A stretch of 6,688 nt of DNA from Megamonas hypermegale (lineage in GTDB: Bacteria; Bacillota; Negativicutes; Selenomonadales; Selenomonadaceae), in assembly GCA_002314325.1 (NCBI GenBank), contig DCFC01000010.1, forward strand, positions 61,157 through 67,844. Reading direction: 5' to 3'. Of the stretch, positions 1 through 5,229 are shown piece by piece; positions within the stretch are counted from its first letter, which is position 1; each line of letters opens with the position of its first letter. The notes under the pieces were generated by a model, which made no database searches, was not told where the DNA came from, and worked only from the letters and a program-made list of their open reading frames with translations. The position numbers and the translations under genes are program-made.

Positions 1-100
1 CAAAGAAAAATTGCCCGGCACAATATAAGAATAAATAAAAAAATATTTCTCTTTAACATATATTGTGCCGAACAGCACTTTTTTTACTTATAATTACACA
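1..100. other. AT-rich spacer at left edge, no gene seen
   Basis: I see no convincing reading frame in these bases. They lie beyond the terminator of the EIIA gene. The main structure is a perfect 12-bp inverted repeat, listed separately. The strand and identity of whatever lies further left cannot be told from here. Confidence 0.6.
16..70. repeat. 12-bp perfect inverted repeat, 31-base spacer
   Basis: CGGCACAATATA at 16-27 is repeated as its exact reverse complement at 59-70, around an A/T-rich 31-base spacer. On the plus strand the right arm also overlaps a short GTGC/GCAC stem (65-78) followed by eight T. As RNA, the two pairings would compete for the same bases. Two copies of a protein binding site in opposite orientation would look the same. 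The function is unknown. Confidence 0.6.
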
Positions 101-134
101 AAATAAGACCCGACTATTAAGTCGGGTCTTATTT
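101..134 (-). terminator. Bidirectional intrinsic terminator after EIIA gene
   Basis: A perfect 15-bp stem (101-115 with 120-134) contains the GC-rich core GACCCGACT and closes on a 4-base loop. Its A/T outer ends give a T-rich run on each strand: TTATTTTG on the minus strand and TTATTTTTTG on the plus strand. It begins 10 bases past the EIIA stop codon. It should therefore end the iolT-EIIA transcript, and could also stop transcription arriving from the left. Confidence 0.9.
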
Positions 135-143
135 TTTGAGATT

Positions 144-455
144 TTATTTTTTAATTAATTGATAGAGGTTAATTATTTCAACGGCAACGTCTTTCAACGC
201 ATACGTTGTCATCAGGTAATCCTGTGCATGAGAAATCAATACATTGAACTGTAATTTTTCGCCGTTAGCTTCGCGCGTTAAAAGTTCCTTTGTCTGGAGC
301 TGATGTGCCTGCAAAAGCTGCGGATTGGCTTTTTCCACCTGTGCCTGCGCTTCAGCGAATTTGCCTTCGCGTGCCAGCTTCAATGCTTTTTCCAGTTCTG
401 CTCTGGCATCGCCAGCCAAAGAGATAATATCAAAAGCCACTTTTTCTGTAGTCAT
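144..455 (-). CDS. PTS lactose/cellobiose-family EIIA component
   Basis: This 103-residue protein is the normal length for the cytoplasmic lactose/chitobiose-type EIIA (PTS_IIA, LacF/ChbA type). That family is a small three-helix bundle that forms trimers and takes phosphate from HPr. The phosphorylated histidine is visible as His76 in the motif HAQDYLMTT (76-84), with the usual partner Asp79. The Ala/Glu/Lys-rich helices before it (about 15-60) fit the fold. The start is supported by AAAGGA nine bases upstream. It follows the MFS gene by only 30 bases with no terminator between, so the two are probably cotranscribed. No EIIB or EIIC is in the window, and the next thing downstream is a strong terminator. 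It may serve a PTS encoded elsewhere, or act as a regulator. The family is confident; the sugar and the role are unknown. Confidence 0.93.
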   Translation of the reverse strand: MTTEKVAFDIISLAGDARAELEKALKLAREGKFAEAQAQVEKANPQLLQAHQLQTKELLTREANGEKLQFNVLISHAQDYLMTTYALKDVAVEIINLYQLIKK

Positions 456-485
456 TTAAAATCGTCCTTTCCGTAAAACAATTAA

Positions 486-1883
486 TTAATTGCTGAATTC
501 ACGTCTAAATTTACGTTCGATATCTTCCATCGATAATCCTTTAGTTTCCGGCATAATAAATCTGGTGAACAGAATGGACAGAATACCGATACAGCTAAAG
601 ATGTAGAATGTATGTGAAAGACCGAATGTACTCATGAGTGTCGGGAATACGAGCTGAATTAAGAAGTTAGTCGTCCATAAGCAGAATGTCGTAATACCGA
701 GAGCCGTGCCGCGCATTCTGAGCGGGAATATTTCGGACATATATACCCACGTTACAGGGGATACGAAAGTCTGCTGGAAGAACAGGAATGTAACAGTGAG
801 GCTTAATACTACATACGGCAGCATCGGTGAACCTTCCAAAATATTGGAAGCCGTACCGATAGCAGTATTGGCAAACAAGATACCGATAAGACCGACAGCA
901 AGCATTCTGCGGCGCGTAAGTTTGCGAACGAGCATAAAGCCGAGAAGCGTACCGCCTACGCTGATTGCACCGTTGGCAATATTACCGATAAGTGCCGCAT
1001 CTGTGGAGAAACCGGATTTTGTCAAAATCTGCGAACCGTAGAACATGATTGTATTTACACCGGTTGCCTGCTGCAATGCTGCAATACCCAGACCGATTAA
1101 TAATACTTTTTTCATCCAAGGTTCAGCAAAATCTTTAAACGTAACTTTCTTCTGCGAAGACTGTTCTGCCAGAAGGTCCTGAATATCGTTGAATTCGGCG
1201 ATGGCTTTCGCTTCCGTTTCATTCGTAAGACGAAGCACATCCATAGCTTCAGAAGCTCTGCCTTTGGATAAGAGCCAGCGCGGCGATTCTTTGTTGAAGA
1301 ACATACCGATGAACAGCAAAATACCAGGAACGGCGGCAAGAGCTAAGATATAACGCCAAACGTGCGGGTCATGGCCGAGATTGATAGCGATAATAGCATT
1401 AACGATATAAGCCAGAAGCTGACCGGATACGATAACAAGTTCCATTAAAACGACAAGACTGCTTCGCAAATTGCCCGTCGCTATTTCCGCAAGATATGCA
1501 GGAACGATAGTGGAAGCACTGCCGACTGCCATACCGAGTAAGAAACGGAATGCTATAATCATGGTAGCGTTGATGGACAATGCGCATCCCAAAGATGAAC
1601 AGAAGAACAATACTGCCAAATAAGTCAGAGCCGGTTTACGGCCAATCATATCGGACAGGCGGCCGCTGAGCGCTGAACCGATAGCTGCACCGATACAAAT
1701 AGCACTAACAACCATACCTTCGAGGGCCGGCGTCAAATTCAACTGGTCAGGCTCAGCCATGAACGGCAGCGCGCCGTTGATAACGCCTGTATCATAACCG
1801 AAGCCCAACGAAGCAAATGTTGCTGTTATCGCCATAGTCATGACTGTTCTTGAAGCATGATTATTCACATTTTGATTAGACAT
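486..1883 (-). CDS. iolT: MFS sugar porter, IolT-like inositol transporter
   Basis: This 465-residue inner-membrane protein belongs to the sugar porter family of the major facilitator superfamily and probably imports inositol by proton symport. Family signatures in order are GYDTGVINGAL (29-39) in helix 1, GRLSDMIGRK (74-83) in loop 2-3, KESPRWLL (198-205) after helix 6, QQATGVN (271-277) in helix 7, SEIFP (383-387) after helix 10 and PETKG (445-449) at the end. Twelve hydrophobic segments can be placed between about 14 and 443. Several stretches, such as FGYDTGVINGALPFM and LPYVVLSLTV, match my memory of Bacillus subtilis IolT. The usual GPVTW of helix 10 reads SPVTW (375-379). An in-frame TGA three codons before the ATG fixes the earliest start, although the ribosome site (GTGAGTG at best) is weak compared with its neighbours. 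The transporter class is certain; inositol rests on resemblance and context. Confidence 0.85.
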   Translation of the reverse strand: MSNQNVNNHASRTVMTMAITATFASLGFGYDTGVINGALPFMAEPDQLNLTPALEGMVVSAICIGAAIGSALSGRLSDMIGRKPALTYLAVLFFCSSLGCALSINATMIIAFRFLLGMAVGSASTIVPAYLAEIATGNLRSSLVVLMELVIVSGQLLAYIVNAIIAINLGHDPHVWRYILALAAVPGILLFIGMFFNKESPRWLLSKGRASEAMDVLRLTNETEAKAIAEFNDIQDLLAEQSSQKKVTFKDFAEPWMKKVLLIGLGIAALQQATGVNTIMFYGSQILTKSGFSTDAALIGNIANGAISVGGTLLGFMLVRKLTRRRMLAVGLIGILFANTAIGTASNILEGSPMLPYVVLSLTVTFLFFQQTFVSPVTWVYMSEIFPLRMRGTALGITTFCLWTTNFLIQLVFPTLMSTFGLSHTFYIFSCIGILSILFTRFIMPETKGLSMEDIERKFRREFSN

Positions 1884-1941
1884 CTGTATTCACTCACTTT
1901 TCACTCTCTAAATTCATAAAAACAACCAAAAAATCTAAAAA

Positions 1942-1970
1942 TTTATACTTCAGTTCTATACACTATAGAA
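1942..1970 (-). promoter_or_regulatory. Probable iolT promoter under a 17-bp palindrome
   Basis: TTCTATA-CAC-TATAGAA (1954-1970) is a perfect 7-bp inverted repeat with a 3-base centre, the size of a dimeric regulator site. On the minus strand a good -10 box, TATAAA (1942-1947), lies 17 bases from the position where a -35 should be. That position falls inside the palindrome and matches the consensus poorly (TTCTAT). A repressor would block this promoter, and an activator could replace the poor -35. The motif is unlike the CG-centred sites near iolG. The box assignments are inference. Confidence 0.5.
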
Positions 1971-1981
1971 TATTCAATAGA

Positions 1982-2013
1982 TTGGCAGCCGCAATTCATT
2001 TGGCGGCTGCCAA
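1982..2013 (-). terminator. Hairpin after iolH, possible terminator
   Basis: A perfect 11-bp GC-rich stem, TTGGCAGCCGC with GCGGCTGCCAA, closes on a 10-base loop and begins 11 bases past the iolH stop. The minus strand then reads TCTATTGAAT, so the U-run is poor. It may terminate weakly, allow partial read-through to iolT, or protect the iolH mRNA 3' end. Confidence 0.55.
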
Positions 2014-2024
2014 ATATTTAAAAA

Positions 2025-2945
2025 TTATTTACCGAGCAATTCGTGTTTAATGCGTTCGAGCGCCTGCGGAGCTTGTTCGTCCATTTTTTCCGGGAAGCCG
2101 AAGTACGATACGCAGGCGATGTTATCGCCGCCTACTTTCGGTGCGTCCGGTTTTAACTGTTTATTGGCAAAATCCATTTCGCGCAGTGTTTCGAAGATAC
2201 CGTCGAAATCAACTTCGCCTTCGCCCATAGCAAGGTGCTGGTGAATTGTAGCGTCAGCTCTGCCGCGTGCATTCAAAAACGGCGGATTTAAAATATAACG
2301 GCAATCGAGTGTCTGATTGAATGTATCAGCAAATAAAACGTGCGTCAGTTCATCGCCGGCATATTTGAGCATGGAGCGGACATCGCCTTTGCCCTGGTCA
2401 TAGAAGAAGCCGTGCGGTGAAGAATATACGTAGCCGAGATTTTTGGAGCGGAACGATTTTACCATGTCGCATGTTTCATTGTTCAATTCGCAGAAATCAT
2501 ATGGATGGGACTGGATTTCTACGCGCAGACCTTCGCGTTCGATAATCGGCAGAAGTTCTTCCATGGAGCGGAACCACATGCCATTGCAGATTTCCTGCTG
2601 ATTAGGGTCGCCGGAAAGTTCCGTGTTGATTACAGGAACGCCCATATTTACAGCGATTTCAATCATTTTTTTCCAGTTGGCTACAGCGTGCTGGCGCTGT
2701 TCTTCCGTCGGACCGGACCAGCGGTATACGCAGATAAAGGAAGAAATTTCCACGCCCGTTTCTTTCAGAGCTTTTCTGTATTCTTCTTCACATTCTTTGG
2801 AAAATAAAGGATGCTTGTAGAACGGATTGATGCGCGGATGCGGGGACTGTTCGATGTATTTGTAACCCCAGTCGGCAACTTTATGCACCATATCATTGAT
2901 GCTCATCTGTTTTGCCAATACGTCAACGTCAAATGCAATTTTCAT
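2025..2945 (-). CDS. iolH: IolH-like sugar-phosphate isomerase/epimerase
   Basis: This 306-residue protein is a TIM-barrel member of the AP-endonuclease-2 / sugar isomerase family. The strings IEQSPHPRINPFYKHP (31-46), SSFICVYRWSGP (68-79), INTELSGDP (106-114) and HQHLAMGEGEVDF (235-247) match my memory of IolH proteins from inositol operons. The biochemical role of IolH is not settled, so an enzymatic reaction should not be assumed. Acidic and histidine residues of the kind that bind metal in this superfamily include Glu143, Asp207, His235 and Glu242. The C-terminal half carries two Lys/Arg-rich insertions (about 223-232 and 261-272), giving a length slightly above the roughly 290 residues I recall for Bacillus IolH. 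GGAGG seven bases before the ATG sets the start. It sits alone between the iolI terminator and its own hairpin, so it may need its own promoter; I could not identify a convincing one. Confidence 0.82.
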   Translation of the reverse strand: MKIAFDVDVLAKQMSINDMVHKVADWGYKYIEQSPHPRINPFYKHPLFSKECEEEYRKALKETGVEISSFICVYRWSGPTEEQRQHAVANWKKMIEIAVNMGVPVINTELSGDPNQQEICNGMWFRSMEELLPIIEREGLRVEIQSHPYDFCELNNETCDMVKSFRSKNLGYVYSSPHGFFYDQGKGDVRSMLKYAGDELTHVLFADTFNQTLDCRYILNPPFLNARGRADATIHQHLAMGEGEVDFDGIFETLREMDFANKQLKPDAPKVGGDNIACVSYFGFPEKMDEQAPQALERIKHELLGK

Positions 2946-3029
2946 AATATAACCTCCATTTTATAATCAATTAATTAATGAATATGTAACCCGTACTAAT
3001 TAATTTCTTATTTAATGAAAATACTTCAT

Positions 3030-3060
3030 AAAAAAGCGGCTATCTTTCGACAGCCGCTTT
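3030..3060 (-). terminator. Intrinsic terminator after iolI
   Basis: The minus-strand RNA folds into a 12-bp stem (AAAGCGGCUGUC with GAUAGCCGCUUU, one G-U pair) capped by a GAAA tetraloop. The 3' end of the arm runs into six U. It starts six bases past the iolI stop, the textbook position. It separates iolG-iolI from iolH. Confidence 0.92.
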
Positions 3061-3066
3061 ACTTAA

Positions 3067-3900
3067 TCATCCAAAATATTTATTAACGAAAGCTTTTGTT
3101 ACTTCGGCTGCTTTTTTAACATTTTCTTCATGGCTCATAGCGTAATATTCCGGACGGAATTCTTCGATTGTGCATACACCGTCAAAACCGATTTCTTTGA
3201 GGGCAGCAGCAATACCTGCATGGTCTACGACGCCTTCTTCCGGCCATAAGCGTTTGTCATCGCCGCAGGAACCGAGCGGCAGGTCTTCGCAGTCATTTAA
3301 ATGGTAAGCAAAGATTTTCTTACCGTCTGCTGCTTTCAGGTCTTCCAGTTTGGAGCACATTTCATGGAAATGGAATGTATCTACTGTTATGCCGACATTG
3401 TCGCGGTCAACAGCTTTTACTACGTCGTAAGCTGTGCCGAACTGGTTGATAGAGCAGTTCGGAGCGCCGCAGAATTCCAGCGAGATTTTCATATCGCTGC
3501 CGACTTTATCGGAAAGGTAGCGCAGTCTTTGTACAGCTTCTTCTTTGATTTCGCCAACCGTTTTGTCTTTTACGTCGAAAGAAGGAACTGTGATGAGCAT
3601 TTTCATGCCAATAGCTTTGGAAACTTCCATGATGAAATCAACTTCGTCGTCAATTTCCTTTTCGCCTGCAGCATCTCTCTGATTGAAGAAAATCAAAGTA
3701 TTGTATGCCCACGGTTTTAAGTGATGGTTTTTGAACCAGTCAGCCAATTCTTCTAAAGTATGTTCTTTTAAATAATCTCTAATGCAGTCGAAACGGATTT
3801 CGATATAGTCAAAACCGTATTTTTCGCACATTTCAAGGTCTGCCATTAAGGACTGGCCTTTGCATTCGAGAGCAGTTGCTTCATTAAATCCGATTTTCAT
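3067..3900 (-). CDS. iolI: 2-keto-myo-inositol (inosose) isomerase IolI
   Basis: This 277-residue TIM-barrel enzyme closely resembles Bacillus subtilis IolI (278 residues). In B. subtilis, IolI interconverts 2-keto-myo-inositol and 1-keto-D-chiro-inositol in the cytoplasm using a divalent metal. The start (FNEATALE, 5-12), the segment DNVGITVDTFHFHEM (167-181), DGKKIFAYH (192-200) and EEFRPEYY (246-253) align without gaps to what I remember of that protein. The metal ligands fall at the same numbers: Glu142, Asp174, His200 and Glu246. AGGAGG seven bases before the ATG supports the start. It lies 74 bases after iolG with an operator-like palindrome in that gap, and is followed at once by a terminator. 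Inosose dehydratase IolE shares the fold, but the N-terminal motif and length favour IolI. Confidence 0.9.
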   Translation of the reverse strand: MKIGFNEATALECKGQSLMADLEMCEKYGFDYIEIRFDCIRDYLKEHTLEELADWFKNHHLKPWAYNTLIFFNQRDAAGEKEIDDEVDFIMEVSKAIGMKMLITVPSFDVKDKTVGEIKEEAVQRLRYLSDKVGSDMKISLEFCGAPNCSINQFGTAYDVVKAVDRDNVGITVDTFHFHEMCSKLEDLKAADGKKIFAYHLNDCEDLPLGSCGDDKRLWPEEGVVDHAGIAAALKEIGFDGVCTIEEFRPEYYAMSHEENVKKAAEVTKAFVNKYFG

Positions 3901-3952
3901 CGTTTTTCCTCCTAGATAAAATATGTCTGTTATTTATGCGTTCCATTAATAC

Positions 3953-3964
3953 GTTCGCGCGAAC
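3953..3964. promoter_or_regulatory. Perfect CG-centred operator between iolG and iolI
   Basis: GTTCGCGCGAAC is a perfect 12-bp palindrome. It extends to 14 bp as CGTTCGCGCGAACG and is flanked by the same TTGCGTTCGCG context as the site upstream of iolG. A central CG step is typical of LacI-family operators. I find no good promoter around it and no U-run, so it is not a terminator. It could be an auxiliary operator for DNA looping with the site at 5079, about 1.1 kb away, or a roadblock to elongation. Confidence 0.65.
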
Positions 3965-3974
3965 GCAATAGTTA

Positions 3975-4982
3975 TTATTTATAGAATTCCGGTTTTTCAA
4001 CAGCAGCTTTAATCGGTTCGATTGCACCTGTCTGCTGTGCTTTTACAAGAGCGTCAGCCGTGATTGCTGCAAGGTAGCCGTCCCAAGCGTTCGGACCGCC
4101 GATAATTCCTTTTGCTGCATCGTCAACCCAAGCCTGAACTTCAGCATCGTATGCGTCTTTAAATCTTACGAAGCAGTCTGTATCAATTTTCGTGGATACT
4201 GCTGCATTTTTGCGGATTGTAGGATAGATTGTTGCTGTAGGCATTTTAATGGAGCCGTCTTCGCAAACAACTTCGCAGTTGATATCGTAACCGAATTTGC
4301 AGTTTACGAATACTTCTACATCAATGCAAACACCTTTTTTCGTGCGGAGGAGCATAATCTGCGGGTCTTTCAGTTCGCTGTGGGAATATTTCGTAACGCG
4401 CGGCATGATAACCTGTGCAGATTCATATTCATCGTTTACGAGCCAGTGCAGAACGTCGATTTCATGAATTGCCGTGTCATGTACTGCCATCGGAGTATTG
4501 TAGTTCGTGCCTACTTCCGGATTTCTGTGCGTGCAGTGGAGCATTAACGGTTCGCCGTATTCGCCGCTCTGGAGAGCTTCTTTAACTTTTACATAGCCGA
4601 GGTCATAACGGCGCATGAAACCGAGCTGGATTAAATGTTTGCCGGAAGCAACTTCAGCCTGTACAACTTTGAGGCAATCTTCAGCAGTCGTGCAAAGAGG
4701 TTTTTCGCAGAAAATACGTTTGCCAGCTTTAATAGCTTCTAAAAGTGCATCAACATGGGCAAAACCAGGAGTTACAATGAATACTGCCTGTACATCCGGG
4801 TCGTTGATTAACTGATTTTCATCAGTATAAACTTTTGCATTGCAGATAGCAGCTGCTTTTTTCGCGCCTTCTTCAAATACGTCGCATACTGCAACTACCT
4901 GAGCACCCTGAATTCTGTTTGTAATTCTGGCGATATGGTCTCTACCCATTCCGCCGCAACCGATAACACCAACATTTAACAT
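3975..4982 (-). CDS. iolG: Inositol 2-dehydrogenase IolG (Gfo/Idh/MocA)
   Basis: This cytoplasmic NAD-dependent enzyme oxidises myo-inositol to 2-keto-myo-inositol; Bacillus IolG also takes D-chiro-inositol. I use the ATG at 4982, giving 335 residues. An upstream in-frame ATG at 4997 lies inside the ribosome binding site and would add five residues (MEEFL). The Rossmann motif GCGGMG is at 8-13. The catalytic set of the family is present: Lys94 in CEKPL, Asp169 and His173 in HDTAIHEID. Long strings such as GFMRRYD (121-127) and HEIDVLHWLVND (173-184) match remembered Bacillus IolG (about 344 residues). The C-terminal AWDGYLAA and EKPEFY are also IolG-like. It is the first gene of the iolG-iolI unit, with a promoter and operator about 80 bases upstream. 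Confidence 0.93.
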   Translation of the reverse strand: MLNVGVIGCGGMGRDHIARITNRIQGAQVVAVCDVFEEGAKKAAAICNAKVYTDENQLINDPDVQAVFIVTPGFAHVDALLEAIKAGKRIFCEKPLCTTAEDCLKVVQAEVASGKHLIQLGFMRRYDLGYVKVKEALQSGEYGEPLMLHCTHRNPEVGTNYNTPMAVHDTAIHEIDVLHWLVNDEYESAQVIMPRVTKYSHSELKDPQIMLLRTKKGVCIDVEVFVNCKFGYDINCEVVCEDGSIKMPTATIYPTIRKNAAVSTKIDTDCFVRFKDAYDAEVQAWVDDAAKGIIGGPNAWDGYLAAITADALVKAQQTGAIEPIKAAVEKPEFYK

Positions 4983-4990
4983 TAGAAATT

Positions 4991-4995
4991 CCTCC
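4991..4995 (-). promoter_or_regulatory. Ribosome binding site that fixes the iolG start
   Basis: The minus strand reads ATGGAGGAATTTCTAATG. GGAGG lies eight bases before the second ATG (4982), an ideal spacing. The first ATG overlaps the ribosome site itself and has no site of its own. The start at 4982 also gives a protein beginning MLNVGVIGCGG, the normal start for this family. Confidence 0.85.
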
Positions 4996-5045
4996 ATTTC
5001 AATTACTTGTAAATATTTCTAAAATTTATTGTTTTTATTTTTATC

Positions 5046-5060
5046 TGTATTTCGTTTACA
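5046..5060. promoter_or_regulatory. Weak cre-like site at the iolG transcription start
   Basis: The minus strand reads TGTAAACGAAATACA. The left half, TGTAAACG, is a good catabolite-responsive (cre) half-site. The right half fits poorly and is shifted by one base. It would lie at about +1 of the iolG promoter, a place where CcpA represses. This may be chance in AT-rich DNA. Confidence 0.25.
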
Positions 5061-5065
5061 AATAT

Positions 5066-5094
5066 AATATACCATAATGTTCACGCGAACGCAA
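5066..5094 (-). promoter_or_regulatory. iolG-iolI promoter overlapped by operator
   Basis: On the minus strand the boxes are -35 TTGCGT (5089-5094), a 17-base spacer and -10 TATATT (5066-5071). Transcription should begin near 5059, leaving a leader of roughly 77 bases that is strongly A/U-rich. The -35 is weak and the -10 is close to consensus. The operator at 5079-5090 overlaps the -35 and the spacer, so a bound repressor would exclude RNA polymerase. Confidence 0.65.
5079..5090. promoter_or_regulatory. CG-centred LacI-type operator at iolG promoter
   Basis: GTTCACGCGAAC differs by one base from the perfect palindrome at 3953-3964, and both are followed on the plus strand by GCAA. The centre is CG, as expected where the hinge leucine of a LacI-family dimer (Leu55 of the neighbouring regulator) inserts. 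Its place in the promoter and the adjacent regulator gene make that protein the likely ligand. This is inference, not proof. Confidence 0.68.
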
Positions 5095-5107
5095 GTGCTA
5101 TTTTAAA

Positions 5108-5229
5108 ATTTTTGGGCATGTTTTGGTTGTTTTTTTATCTTTTTTCCTTGTATATATCCCAAAAATCAATTCTGTTTATTATAAATACATCTTGCTATAA
5201 TCATATTAAATATTGCGTGCACGTTTTTC
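5108..5229. other. AT-rich spacer downstream of the lacI-type gene
   Basis: No gene is seen here. ATTTTTGGG (5108-5116) and CCCAAAAAT (5158-5166) form a 9-bp inverted repeat around 41 bases of plus-strand pyrimidine-rich DNA. An 8-bp palindrome, CGTGCACG (5216-5223), lies just past the regulator's stop. Neither has a U-run on the minus strand, so I find no intrinsic terminator for the regulator, and read-through into iolG is possible. Confidence 0.5.

Noticed and set aside
706..1041. 111-codon plus-strand frame inside iolT
   Set aside because: It is antisense to the MFS gene, whose signature motifs run through this stretch.
2505..2807. 100-codon plus-strand frame inside iolH
   Set aside because: It is the antisense shadow of a conserved coding region, rich in Phe from the reverse of Glu/Lys codons.
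3301..3720. 139-codon plus-strand frame inside iolI
   Set aside because: It is antisense to a well-supported IolI with all metal ligands. The translation has no family features, and no ribosome site precedes it.
3067..3900. Assignment as inosose dehydratase IolE
   Set aside because: The N-terminal FNEATALE, the 277-residue length and the ligand positions 142/174/200/246 fit IolI better.
3953..3964. Palindrome after iolG as a terminator
   Set aside because: The dyad has no room for a loop and is followed by GTATTAATGG, not a U-run. Its match to the promoter-proximal site makes an operator more likely.
5108..5166. Inverted repeat ATTTTTGGG / CCCAAAAAT as a terminator for the regulator
   Set aside because: The 41-base loop, A/T-rich stem and lack of a U-run on the minus strand argue against termination.
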